From positions 40,320,075 through 40,384,074 of the forward strand of contig CM059564.1 in the NCBI GenBank assembly GCA_030386875.1: DNA of 64,000 bases, given 5' to 3'. The first letter of the stretch is position 1. Each line of letters starts with the position of its first letter. A model generated the notes under the pieces. It was not told where the DNA came from. It worked only from the letters and a program-made list of their open reading frames with translations, and did no database searches. Shown in pieces: positions 11,314 to 24,300 of the stretch. This DNA is from Morinoia aosen. Lineage: Eukaryota > Arthropoda > Malacostraca > Amphipoda > Talitridae. The position numbers were made by a program, and so were the translations under genes.

Positions 11314-14300
11314 GGTCAGGTTTCTTCCTTAATATGCTACTTCAACAGTTTGGGTTTAAAATTCCACGGTTCACGTAAACAAATCGAGAACCAATTGTTA
11401 AATTTCGTATCTTCACTACCGATAGTTGCCTCGCTTCGTCAAGAACTATAAAACTTACGTCCAACGTCCTCCGCGTGTAAGACCGTAATGGGTAACCGAG
11501 CAATCACAGGGTGTGACATCGATGCTGATTTACATTTTAGTAGGAAAATCCTAGCTGATGAAAGTTTTATATATCTCAGCCAAAATTTAATGTATTGATG
11601 TTATTGTTTGCATTCAGTATTTTAGGAACTTTTTACAATGGGAGAATCATTCTCGATATTGAGAAAACCTCGTTTGAAAAAAACCATTAAGTATGGATTG
11701 GAATTTATTTCAAAAAAAAGTTTACAATATGCGTGAGAAAGGTAATTCAATAATGAAGAAATGTAATTTTTACTTAACGATCAGTTCGTTGTTCAGGATG
11801 GAAATTGCTCCATTTTATATCATTGTTCAATGTAAAAAAAGAGTCATCGCTTGGTGGCGCGGGGGGTAAGCTTCTCATTTTTATGAAAGAAGGAATTCCC
11901 AATTGGCAGTGCCAACAACTTGCTTTAAAATATTTTATACAGGTGTTGCACGTAATGAAACTCAAGATGAAAACAGACATGTTCATCTTTAACACTTTAA
12001 ACAGCTGCTAGATACGTTTAAGAAGATGCTATGCGCTAATTATGCGGGAAACTATTTTTTTAAGAAGAATGAAGTTATAGGACATTCGTATACCGACCTC
12101 TTTTTTCAGGAGATACATAAAGCATTTGAGTGCATGACTGTATAATTCCATAAAGTCACTCGTTATTCATTATTCATTCAATACTGCGCAATTCTTTTGA
12201 TGTCAATGACTTTTTCTCACCAGCAGATTTCTGGGCTCTAGACTCAGCTGATGGTTGCATAATCTTCATAAATGTCTACTTTGACTCAAGCTTAAGCTAA
12301 AAGCTGCTCTTTTTCCACAATCGTTGCTAAGTATTGGTTGTGAACGTTGGTACGAAGCGAGTAGATTAAGGTTGTACTGAGGATTTTCATGGTAAAAAAG
12401 AGTGTTGAAAAGTTTCATTCCAATCACGTTGAATTGTGTCATTTCACACATTAGATTTTTTAAATGCGTACATTCTAACGCCAATAGTCATCAACAGTTA
12501 CTCTCAGCCGAGCCGATCCTTACATCAAACACCTGAATAAATGCGGAAACAATTATGGCTTTCTTTTTTTACCAACTGGAAGAAACACAGCGCTCGCATT
12601 GCCGAGTTTCAAACCGTGGAACCCTAAGCACGAAAATCGAGCGATCTAATGGTTGCAAGGCCATGGCGACCCAAAGCTACTTTATGATTTGCCCACGTTT
12701 CCCCATTGAATGAATATGCCAGCTGACATTGAACTCTGATGATACTAAATTGCGTGTCAAGGCTACAAATACGATTTTTCTGCAGAAAATGGCTGCTTTA
12801 TGTTCTTAAACACTTTTCTAATTCGGGACCGTCGTATTTCTGTTATTCGTGTTTGTCCGGTGTGATCAAGAGATGGAATTTGAAACCAAATCCTTTCTTT
12901 TCTCCATGTAGGGTCTCCAGCACGAAACTACTTATTTTAGCTTATAATAAAGCATTATATTCGAAACCTTTCAGTGTTCGAACGATTCTATAGATTAAAA
13001 ATAAAACCCGTGCTTGAATCCGTGTAAAGATTGGTTTAAATTGTTTATGGTCATGGTTAAAGAGGCTGATGCTGTCTATATTTTAAAGAAACGTATTTTC
13101 AGTCAAATTCTTGAACTTGGTGTTCAGATGGAAATAACCAATAAATAATGGATCCGAAACCAACTATCCGTGCGAGTAATTTTAGTTAATTAATTTGACT
13201 CAATTGTACCAAGAATACAGTTAAATCTCGTGTATTTTTACTCCGATATCAATTGCAGAAATTTTTCAGAATTTCATCTTTTCCGGAGACGCAGAAGCCC
13301 TTCAAGTTTTACTTATTCACTACGCACATTTGCAGCAGCAGCAACTTTAACTCGTAGACGAACCCCTTTCTTCCAAAGTGTTGTCAACTATGATCGATGT
13401 AGTAAAAATCGCTAGTCCGCTATCACGTAAAGAGCGAAGTGTCGACTAGGCTTGGTTTAGATATCTATCTGGAAGGTGAAAGAGACGGCGGTCACCGATT
13501 CATTTACTAAGAATAGTCCTCCATTCGACGCGAAAGCCCTGTTGACGCAAGTACTCCGCTACGCACCTTCCAGCCGGTAATCACCGTTACTTCCCGCGCT
13601 ATGGTAGGAAGAAACCACCGTTTCATCGAACACATCTAGAAGAATTGTTTCAGCCTTGACTTTCATTCACACCATCTTTACAAGTTCTTAGATCTTCGTA
13701 CTCTCGTGTGCTCGCGAGCCAGATAAATCGGCGTACTATCTCGGGAACGGAAGCTATGAATCCCTACTCGTACACGATCAATCCGCCCTTTTACAACAAA
13801 ATTATGAGATTAAAACGCAGCCAAAATCATTGTTATAAAATCAAGATTATGAGTTGCAGACATTCATTTATTCACTTCGGATTTATTCGTTGTGTTCGTT
13901 CTCATGAGGCAATTTTCACAGAGACGTAGTGGAATTTAGTTCAGATGACATTACAAAGGCACTACCCTATTAGCGCAGCTCGCTACGCTGGCAAAAGAAA
14001 ACGTAAGCGTTTTGATGAAAAGAAAGCACCAAATGAGAATATCGAGTAAAAGGCGAAAACTTGTAAAAACGGGCGGCATGAAACTCTTTTTTTCCCACAG
14101 AAGCCACTCCACGATAAGGAAAATAAACTTCAGGGCATTTTTTTTCGAGGATGTATATGATACGGCAACACTTGCGCTAAAACCTCTAGAGAAATATACA
14201 TCATGCAGCTAAAATAACAAACGTGGCTGAATTTCAACAGACGTGTCCATAGTAATCCTCAAGCTCTAAAATCTTTTAGAAATGACGCGAAATTAAAGGA

Positions 14301-15092
14301 GAAATTTTACACCCAGCAAGAAACCGCAGCATAAGCGAAGTTCATCGAAATTTTAATAAAACACAGAGTCAAACCACTAAACATTTTCATCAATAAAATC
14401 CTGAAATTTGTTGTTGAGAAATTCTAGCCATTTCTAATGCTCGCTTTACTTATAAAATGATTTGAGCAGACTCAAAGAATTCCGTTTTCTATATAAACCT
14501 CAGGTAAAATATTTCAAAGCTATTTTACAATACGTTATCAGTGAAATAGAACGATAAAGGTTAAGTCGAGTGTCAGGCTATTGGACACCATCAAGATTTA
14601 TACCAATCGCAACCTTGTGGGCTACCTGGCGACCATTGCGCTCTAAAAAAAGTGATTTTATTTCATACTCCAAATTACAACCTTCCAAAATAGTACAGCT
14701 TTTGGTTTTCATTCTAAGGTGAAGTGCAATTAGAGGTTCCTTCTTACTCGTTCTTCAACTCTAAATCGTGAGGTGCTTTTTGTATTGCGCCGTTAATTTA
14801 TTTAGACTTTTGACGTTTTATCAATAATTCATGCACGCAGAGGTGATTATTTCTCCAACTTGCTTACAAAGACACAGTACTGGATGTGGGCGCTGTTACA
14901 CTGGAATTTGAATTTGTTAACTAACGAAATCGAATAATAGTAATTATATTTCGTCGCCGGCTAAATACAAAATCTGCAAGTTACCAGTTAATTCTCCAAT
15001 GAAGAATTTCTCAATTCAGAAGGTTCATCATTTCTTTACAGAAATAAATCACATTTTCGCTCATGAATAATACTCCCGATAGATAAAGGAAT
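11314..15092. other. Intergenic region between gene A 3' end and gene B start
   Basis: About 3.8 kb between the gene A polyadenylation signal and the gene B ATG. It should contain gene B's promoter and 5' untranslated region, but I cannot place a TATA box or start site with confidence. The small ORFs in it show no splice-supported or conserved coding pattern. Confidence 0.5.
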
Positions 15093-15098
15093 TTTATT
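15093..15098 (-). terminator. Polyadenylation signal AATAAA of gene A
   Basis: A canonical AATAAA on the minus strand lies about 38 nt beyond the gene A stop codon, in an AT-rich context. This marks the probable 3' end of the gene A transcript. Confidence 0.65.
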
Positions 15099-15135
15099 CA
15101 ACTCTCCTCGCGAACAAGTAAAAAAATAGCACATT

Positions 15136-15393
15136 TCACCCCTGTATACATTGTTGTTCGTATATACGAACTATTTGAAAGTAAAACTCCATGGAGAAGG
15201 GTTCCGTTTGCACGGCATCGTCATCAGACAAAATCAGCCCATGAGACGACTGTAGAAGTTCGTTCATTTCCGTGATTTCTCCGCCAGGAACATTTGATCC
15301 GCCGATTGCTTCGTCGCCGTACTCGAAGGGGTGCGACATGGCAGGGACTAGCACTGCATCGAAGTCCAGAACTGGAGCTGGGTCTCGCTGCTC
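15136..15393 (-). CDS. Gene A terminal exon A27
   Basis: The acceptor is GATACATGCAG|GAGCAG in phase 0 and the stop is TGA at 15136-15138. The exon encodes 85 residues, mostly acidic and probably disordered (VLDFDAVLVPAMSHPFEYGD ... LILSDDDAVQTEPFSMEFYF), ending IYEQQCIQG. An AATAAA signal lies ~40 nt downstream. Confidence 0.85.
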   Translation of the reverse strand, partial: EQRDPAPVLDFDAVLVPAMSHPFEYGDEAIGGSNVPGGEITEMNELLQSSHGLILSDDDAVQTEPFSMEFYFQIVRIYEQQCIQG

Positions 15394-18300
15394 CTGCATG
15401 TATCACGATTGAAAATATCTCAGATTTGGTTTCAGTAGCGAGTTGACTGCCCCTGGATTAAGATTACAAATATTGCAGATATTGCAGATCAAGTTTTAGT
15501 TGTGAGTTGACAGTCCTTGGATCACAATTAAAAATATTACAGTCAAGGTATCAGTCGCAACTTGATAATACATAACTGAAACGTGTGACTTGAAAAGTCT
15601 GAGACTGTACAGGAATCTGGTGATATATTACTTGAACTTAGGATTTAAGTTGACGCTCATTTAATTGGTTTCCAAAATGCGCCACACTTTTTGTGAAGAG
15701 CGTTCAAGTGGAGCGGCGCATTTCCGCGGGAAAAACATTTTTTATCGAATAAGTTCATTTATGCTACGATTTTCGCTGTACAAGCGTGAATAATACGAAT
15801 CTTCGTTCATCTAAAAATAACATTGAGTTCCATATTTCAAATGTTTTGAAGGTAGAATTAGGGTGGAAGCGACACCGCAGTCTAACTTTCGTCGCCTGCA
15901 TACATTTTTTTCGCAGCCTAAGCCATTTAATTGCTTGGGCGGCGAAAAAACATGCATGCTCCGGCGAAAAATTTAGACTGGGACTACAGGTTTTATGGAA
16001 TGCGTCCCACATGTTTTAATTCCAGTCTCGAATGAGACATGCATACATTAGAGGAAATAACGCTCTACCCTACTTACATAACAGTGGTTTCTTCCTTCCC
16101 AAATGAGATAGGAACACAAGAGTACCACATTCCCACATTTTTCCTTTCGAAGTAAGAGCTGGAATAATTCGCAGGCTTCGATAGCGAGGCATCAGAACTA
16201 CATTCTCCAACCCCCCTTGACTTGACACCCTGAGCCGAGATCCTTCTCTCTCACAATCTCTTCTCTGATATTTAAGCAGAAAACTATGGTATGGCAACAG
16301 AGCATCAATTATCAGACGATCATAAATATTCTCCACTCCTCCCTACCTGTGGCAAGGACTTTTTGCACTTCTACCGTCACCTATTTGCTGGAAAAAACTC
16401 TCCCGAACCTCATTCTCAACTTTTTCTACCTATCATCCTCTTGCACTAGGCATCTATTCCCTCTGCTTTAAGAAACCCTTTAGCTCTATTAACTTTCCCC
16501 CCCTATCCCCAACTACTTTTTAAAACGCTCTATTTTTACTTATATTTATAGTCTTAGTTCCACGAGAAAATAATCAGAGACCCCTGCTCCCATACTACAC
16601 AAACGCACGTCACCAAACGACGCTGCCCTCCCCCAACCAAGCTCACACACACAGCGTCTGGGTAGGAAGGAAGTAAAGTTGGTGCGGGAAAATTTCATAG
16701 ATTTAAAAAGGTATTGAAACATAAATAGGATGGAGTTTAGAGAGGCTCGGACTGTCTGAAGTAGTAATAGAATTCATTGAAACGTGGAATTCATCAGTTC
16801 TATTTTGCTTGTACAACTCGTGATGTGATGAAAGGATGCGTTTTCTCACCGTGTCCACCGCAAATCTGTTGACTGGGAACACCGAATGCCGCCTGCAAGC
16901 GTGCTCCAAACCTGTTCAACGGAAAAAATATTATTCATACAAGACACTATAAGCGTTTTCCATTGGTATGACTCGGATGAATGTAGTAATAGATAAAATA
17001 GGAATAGGTAGACTAGTTACCCTTATGTTACGGGTGTGAAAATTAGAATAAACGAGTTTGAGCTATCATAACCTATCCAGGTACTATTTGTCAATGAGTT
17101 AGTGGAACGGGGAATCGACGCTTGGGTGTTCCTTTACAGGGTACCTTGTGCGTGGAAACAGCCTGATTGATGTAATTTCGAATACGACAAAATACGAAAA
17201 TGACCTGCTTTTCAAAAACGACACCATTAAGCCGAAAAATAATGATCTGTTACATAACAAAATATATGTTAATGAAAAGAAGGCCTATTTAACTTTCAGC
17301 TCGAGACCTCACATCTTCCCTTTCCGTGGTTTCACTGAGAATGTATTTTGCAGTTATTTGAGGATATATGGAAGGCATTTTCCAGGGAAATTTATCAATG
17401 AAGAAACGCATCATCCAGTATCATGAGTGAAAGATAAAATGGAAAACCAAACTATCAAGTACCTAAAGGACCGAAGGCACAAATGCAAATCCGTAGCTAA
17501 ATTTGTAGTCAATGCTCGTTGCTAAGTTTAGTGCTTGACACTGATCAGAACGCTTACTTCAAGGGCACGGTCTGGGTCGAATTTGGATAATGGTAGGTTT
17601 TCAGTTTATAAATACATCTTGTAGAGAATTTTCGTAGAACATATAATTGGCTCTCAAATTCGTACATTGGTTCGTCTCCTAGACGGAGTAGAAGACGCGC
17701 ACTAACGTGAACTTGGCACGCCAATGGATGAGTGATTTCCTCCTTCCCCCCCCTAATTACGAATCAGTTTTGTGCGTTCCTCTACGTGAATAGCAAGAGA
17801 GTTCACTCATGGTCTTGCTTGAAATGCTTTAGTACTCAAACGAAACATTCTAACACTCGGTGTTAATTATGATGATGTAACCGAGTTTGTTTTAAGTCCG
17901 GCTGCTCTGAGTCATGAGCTAATTAGCTGTTGAGTAAACATATAATCGCCTCCCGAAGTTTTGAAAGTACAGGAATGGCAAATATATCATTAGAAAGGAC
18001 TCAAAAAGAGCTACCAAGCAATGGAGTTGATTTAAAAAAATTAGTTTTTAATTAAGGAAAAACTTGAAAAAAGACTGGTGATCTGAAACTTGCATTTAAT
18101 GTCTTGATACAGATCCTTTCCCACAGTTTTGAAGGAACAGGAATGGCAAATATAGCAATCGATAGGGACTGAAATATCCTAGAGAGGCGGTGGTACAGTT
18201 TTTCGAATTTCAAGCCATATTGAAAATTATAAACAAAATAATTCGAAAAAACGGTATAAGTGGTCGGTTTCGAGGAAAAAAATTCTTATAATTTAAAAAA

Positions 18301-21300
18301 ACAAATTATCGAAAAACGTTGCCACCGGATCTCAAGACAAGACAATTCGCTACCTAGAAAACCTTTTTCTAGTTCTGTAACTTCAAAATTGTAGGCGATG
18401 GACACTTCTCCCACAACACCTTTTTCAGGTTTTTTTAATCATATTTTTTACAAGTTTATGAAAAAAACTCGAGTTTAAAAAAATGCCGCATCATTTGACA
18501 TCTATTGTGAAAATCTCATATCCGTCGAGAACCGACGGACTTATGGTTTCCCCCAACCGTGTCCTTAAATGATACCCTAAATGACATAACTCCTATAGAA
18601 CCTCCCAGAATATGACGAAAACTCGCATAAAAAAAATCATCTTTCGAAAGGCAGTTATGCCGATAAATACAGAGTTTGTATTTATCGCAGGATACGACCG
18701 CGGTAAAAGAATAATCAAATCCTGATACTGAATGCTCAATGAAGTCAGTAGAAGTAACTTTAAAAAAATATATAGACATAAAAATGTAGACAAAAAGGTA
18801 TAGACAATAAATGTAGATAAGCAATGCGAACAAAAATTTTACGACTTCTAGGTTATGTACTAGCTACTTAAGCAGAAATATTAAAATATTGAACGATACA
18901 ATGACTTGCGTACCTTCATATCGTTGGAAGAGGTCCACCATGTAGGTCGTCCATTGTTTCATTTGATTGAACACTGGAAAAAGATGCACGTTCTAATTAG
19001 AATAGAGCATTTACTTAAACTAGAAGAGCGTTCACCCAAATTAAAGTACAGTTTTCACCAAAATCAAAATATAGTTTTCCCCTACATCAAAATATAGTTT
19101 TCCCCTACATCAAAATATAGTTTTCCCCTACATCAAAATATAGTTTTCCCCTACATCAAAATATAGTTTTCCCCTACATCAAAATATAGTTTTCCCCTAC
19201 ATCAAAATATAGTTTTCCCCTACATCAAAATATAGTTTTCCCCTACATCAAAATATAGTTTTCCCCTACATCAAAATATAGTTTTCCCCTACATCAAAAT
19301 ATAGTTTTCCCCTACATCAAAATATAGTTTTCCCCTACATCAAAATATAGTTTTCCCCTACATCAAAATATAGTTTTCCCCTACATCAGAATAAAGTTTT
19401 CCCCTACATCAGAATAAAGTTTTCCCCTACATCAAAATATAGTTTTCCCCTACATCAAAATATAGTTTTCCCCTACATCAAAATATAGTTTTCCCCTACA
19501 TCAAAATATAGTTTTCCCCTACATCAAAATATAGTTTTCCCCTACATCAAAATATAGTTTTCCCCTACATCAGAATATAGTTTTCCCCTACATCAGAATA
19601 TAGTTTTCCCCTACATCAGAATATAGTTTTCCCCTACATCAGAATATAGTTTTCCCCTACATCAGAATATAGTTTTCCCCTACATCAGAATATAGTTTTC
19701 CCCTACATCAGAATATAGTTTTCCCCTACATCAAAATATAGTTTTCCCCTACATCAAAATATAGTTTTCCCCTACATCAAAATATAGTTTTCCCCTACAT
19801 CAAAATATAGTTTTCCCCTACATCAAAATATAGTTTTCCCCTACATCAAAATATAGTTTTCCCCTACATCAAAATATAGTTTTCCCCTACATCAAAATAT
19901 AGTTTTCCCCTACATCAAAATATAGTTTTCCCCTACATCAAAATATAGTTTTCCCCTACATCAAAATATAGTTTTCCCCTACATCAAAATATAGTTTTCC
20001 CCTACATCAAAATATAGTTTTCCCCTACATCAAAATATAGTTTTCCCCTACATCAAAATATAGTTTTCCCCTACATCAAAATATAGTTTTCCCCTACATC
20101 AAAATATAGTTTTCCCCTACATCAAAATATAGTTTTCCCCTACATCAAAATATAGTTTTCCCCTACATCAAAATATAGTTTTCCCCTACATCAAAATATA
20201 GTTTTCCCCTACATCAAAATATAGTTTTCCCCTACATCAAAATATAGTTTTCCCCTACATCAAAATATAGTTTTCCCCTACATCAAAATATAGTTTTCCC
20301 CTACATCAAAATATAGTTTTCCCCTACATCAAAATATAGTTTTCCCCTAAATCAAAATATAGTTTTCCCCTAAATCAAAATATAGTTTTCCCCTAAATCA
20401 AAATATAGTTTTCCCCTACATCAAAATATAGTTTTCCCCTACATCAAAATATAGTTTTCCCCTACATCAAAATATAGTTTTCCCCTACATCAAAATATAG
20501 TTTTCCCCTACATCAAAATATAGTTTTCCCCTACATCAAAATATAGTTTTCCCCTACATCAAAATATTGTTTTCCCCTACATCAAAATATTGTTTTCCCC
20601 TACATCAAAATATAGTTTTCCCCTACATCAAAATATAGTTTTCCCCTACATCAAAATATAGTTTTCCCCTACATCAAAATATAGTTTTCCCCTACATCAA
20701 AATATAGTTTTCCCCTACATCAAAATATAGTTTTCCCCTACATCAAAATATAGTTTTCCCCTACATCAAAATATAGTTTTCCCCTACATCAAAATATAGT
20801 TTTCCCCTACATCAATATATAGTTTTACCCTACATCAAAATATAGTTTTCCCCTACATCACAATATAGTTTTCCCCTACATCAAAATATAGTTTTCCCCT
20901 ACATCAAAATATAGTTTTCCCCTACATCAAAATATAGTTTTCCCCTACATCAAAATATAGTTTTCCCCTACATCAAAATATAGTTTTCCCCTACATCAAA
21001 ATATAGTTTTCCCCTAAATCAAAATATAGTTTTCCCCTAAATCAAAATATAGTTTTCCCCTAAATCAAAATATAGTTTTCCCCTAAATTAAAATAAAGTT
21101 TTCCCCTAAATTAAAATAAAGTTTTCCACACAACTTTTACGAAATAAACTAAAACTTCATTTTCTGTAATTAAAGGTTTCATGCATTTTTTGCACTATAT
21201 TACGATAGTGATTTCAAATGCCTTTGTTCTACGTATATTTCCTATTTGCTGACAAATGCTGCCCATTAAGAATTTCACTGAGTAGGTCTACAAAAATAAG

Positions 21301-24300
21301 TTACATGTACAACTCACGGTTGCATTTGTGTCGGAAGGACCGCTCGATGCAGGAATCGAGATACTTAATGCCGCCTCCCTCGAAGAAATGATGACATTTG
21401 TCCACCACCAAGGGACTGAAAACGGTTGTGCAAATTACTTCAGCCTGCAAAAAAAAAAACTTACATTAGAACAGTTGTTCAAGAATAAGCGCCAGCCTGC
21501 TACACAATGTACACTCGCAGGTATAAGATTCGAACGTACGAAAAGTAACAGGTACAACAAAAAACGCAAATAATGGAAGGTTGTACCGAGAATATTCACT
21601 CGGCCGAGTGCTGCTCAGCGGGATACAAAATTTAGACATTTGGCATTTAGTAATTTAGTCCCGTTGCGAAAGGCGATGAGCATCATCTATCCGAGGTGCA
21701 CAGGACTTGAAATTTTCATACCGTGCGTTATGTGTCAAATTATACAAAGAAACCGAGTAATCTTGCTCTGGGCAGTGCTCTCGCATACAAAATTGGAGTT
21801 GTTGCAGCAACACTTACATCATACTATCCATGTAAAACGATCAGTAGCTCAAGAGGTTGCCTGAATCAAGCCGAGCAGGGAAACATGGAAGTTACTCTAC
21901 ACCTCACGAGTTATTCAGAGGCACTGCAAGTGTCCCATGGGAACCGAAAATGTCCACGTGAAAAGGGACGGTGCTCTTTTCAGATGCCAATACTTTGTAT
22001 AGAAATAACGAAGATGTGCATCGAGCCGAAATTAATGGAAAAATCTTCCGTCCGAATTTGTGGTCAAAAGTAGTTTTCTTAAAAAAAGCTGTTCGTTTCG
22101 AGCACATGCGATGAAGAATGGCAATCATTCTTTGGAACCCTACAACTAATATACGACATCTTGGTGTTAGTAAACAACAGGTTTTACCTACCACAACTTT
22201 CCCACCAGACCATCTATGACTTAATCTCAATGGGAAGAGGTTTTACACAGACAGCGAGAATCAAATTGCTTAGCAAAAACACAGACAGGACGTTACGTTC
22301 ATTCAAATTCCTGCGAAAAAAAAAACAGATAACTTAATTTCACGATTCGGCAACCGCGAGACAAGAGTGAATTAGGGGCTTTGTGAGCTAATAATCAGCT
22401 CTGTACAGAATTTATGTACCACACCGTTTTCTGAGATGTTTTGCGCCAGATTTATGAAGAATCAATTGAAAGATCTCAAACGTACTTGATTGTACACAAA
22501 GGAGTTAGGAAACTTCCAAATGTATTCAAATGATCTGATACGTACTCTATTGGATTTAATGTTAATTCAAGCCTTCCTAACCGCTAAAAAACCTTCAGAA
22601 CAGAGGAAAGAACTATTTAATATGGAGATGAGGGAACGCGGAATCTATGCAGAAGGGGCATAGAAACGGTAAGTTGAGAAAGAAGTTCCTGAAACCAGAT
22701 AAAAATTTAGGAAGAAAGTAATTTTTTCGCTAAAAAACAGGACAGCGGTGAATTGAAAAGTGGTCCTGAACCTAACAAAAAACATTCTATTTCAATATAA
22801 AGTGGGCCTACCTAACTCTCAGCTCGGGCCCACACTTAGTTCCCCCTCAGAGTGCTAATATCCCCAGATACAATAGTTGTATCCCCCAGATTGGGCAAAC
22901 GTACTAGATCGTATTCAAGTTTTAATTAAGAAGAGTTGGGAAACTTGTGGATGTATCATAGAAAGCCTACTTCCCCGTTCCCGAAACAAACACTCACGAG
23001 GAGGGGGTAGTTCTCGACGCCTCTCAAATCCTTGGACGCGTCCGAGATTTGCTCTAACAACTTGAAGTCGCGGCTGGCATAAATCATCCAGTCGTACATG
23101 TACAGGGTGAGGTACAGGCGAAGCACTGCAAAATAACCAGTGATGTTCAGACTACAACATGCTTGGGAGGTTTCACAGCATCAGGAATGCGGAAAAGTAT
23201 TTTCAGAGAAATGAAAGAGGAGTCATGCGTTTAGTTCACAGATCTTGGCTATCTGTTCAATGTTATTTTCATTCACTGCTGTGTAATGGGTGTAGGTGAC
23301 ACGACCTTCACAAAAAAGTTACCAGATCAGCGAGAAGGAAACTTGAAGATACAGAAAAATTATTTCACGTACGAGCATGAGATAGGAAGGATGGACAACG
23401 ACAACTTTTCAACTGCGGTCGAGATAACAAATGACAAACATCAGGTTGTTCGAAGTAGTTAATAGCTCACGTGCTTCAAGTCCTCAAAATTGTTTTAACC
23501 CTTTGACCACGCTCCAAATCCACGTATTGGGTGTACTCACAAAATGTAGGTTTATTATTCGCTAACGCGTTCAACAAATTTAACGAGGCCTTAATAAATT
23601 ATTGAATGTCGGAAACTATGAACCAAAATAGGTAACTAATAAGGAATACTTATGCCCATATATATTTGAACTTTTTTCAGTTGAATTTACTGACCTAAGA
23701 GAACGGGATGTAAAATGACTATTCCTGGGTTGAATGGTAAAAATTTGATGTTAAATTCATTCACGAGTTAGTGTCCTGAAAAAAAAAACAGTTCACTCAA
23801 GTCCTCACGCAAAAGCCGTCGAAAGCTCAAATAATGCCGAGCCTAATCTGTAGAAAAAAATTGAATTGTTTAAAATTAAACGGCTTGTGAAAAGCTTTCC
23901 TGACTCGTGAAATTACCCACAATATAAAAAAATCTAGTGCCCTCCATTTCTGAAAACAAGTTATGTCGGTAAGTAATGTGCATCCTCCTCATCCTTCAAA
24001 ATTGACAAGGATTGCTCCCGTGCAAATGCAACCTGCCTAAGTGCGTGATTACTCAGCAAGAGAACGAACAAACACAACCTATACTCAACAATTCAACTCC
24101 TGTTGTAGAGTTTTGCTAGTGGGGCCCAGAATTCCGTAGGAATTATATCATTAATTCTAATTGCATGCTATGCATTATAGAGTACATAATTCAAGCTTTC
24201 ATTCCCCAGTAGAACTATTCGTATATTTGCTTCTACAACTTCCCCCTCAACGCCATTCTTCTTTCCTGCATGAACTCGCCCCCTCAAAGGAAGGTAAACA

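Noticed and set aside
19036-21126. Possible telomeric or centromeric satellite
   Set aside because: The 23-bp unit is unlike telomere repeats, and it is a single array bounded by exons of one gene.
21723-22230. Overlapping ORFs of 108-116 codons on both strands
   Set aside because: Neither has splice sites giving a phase that fits between A23 and A24, which join each other in frame without them.
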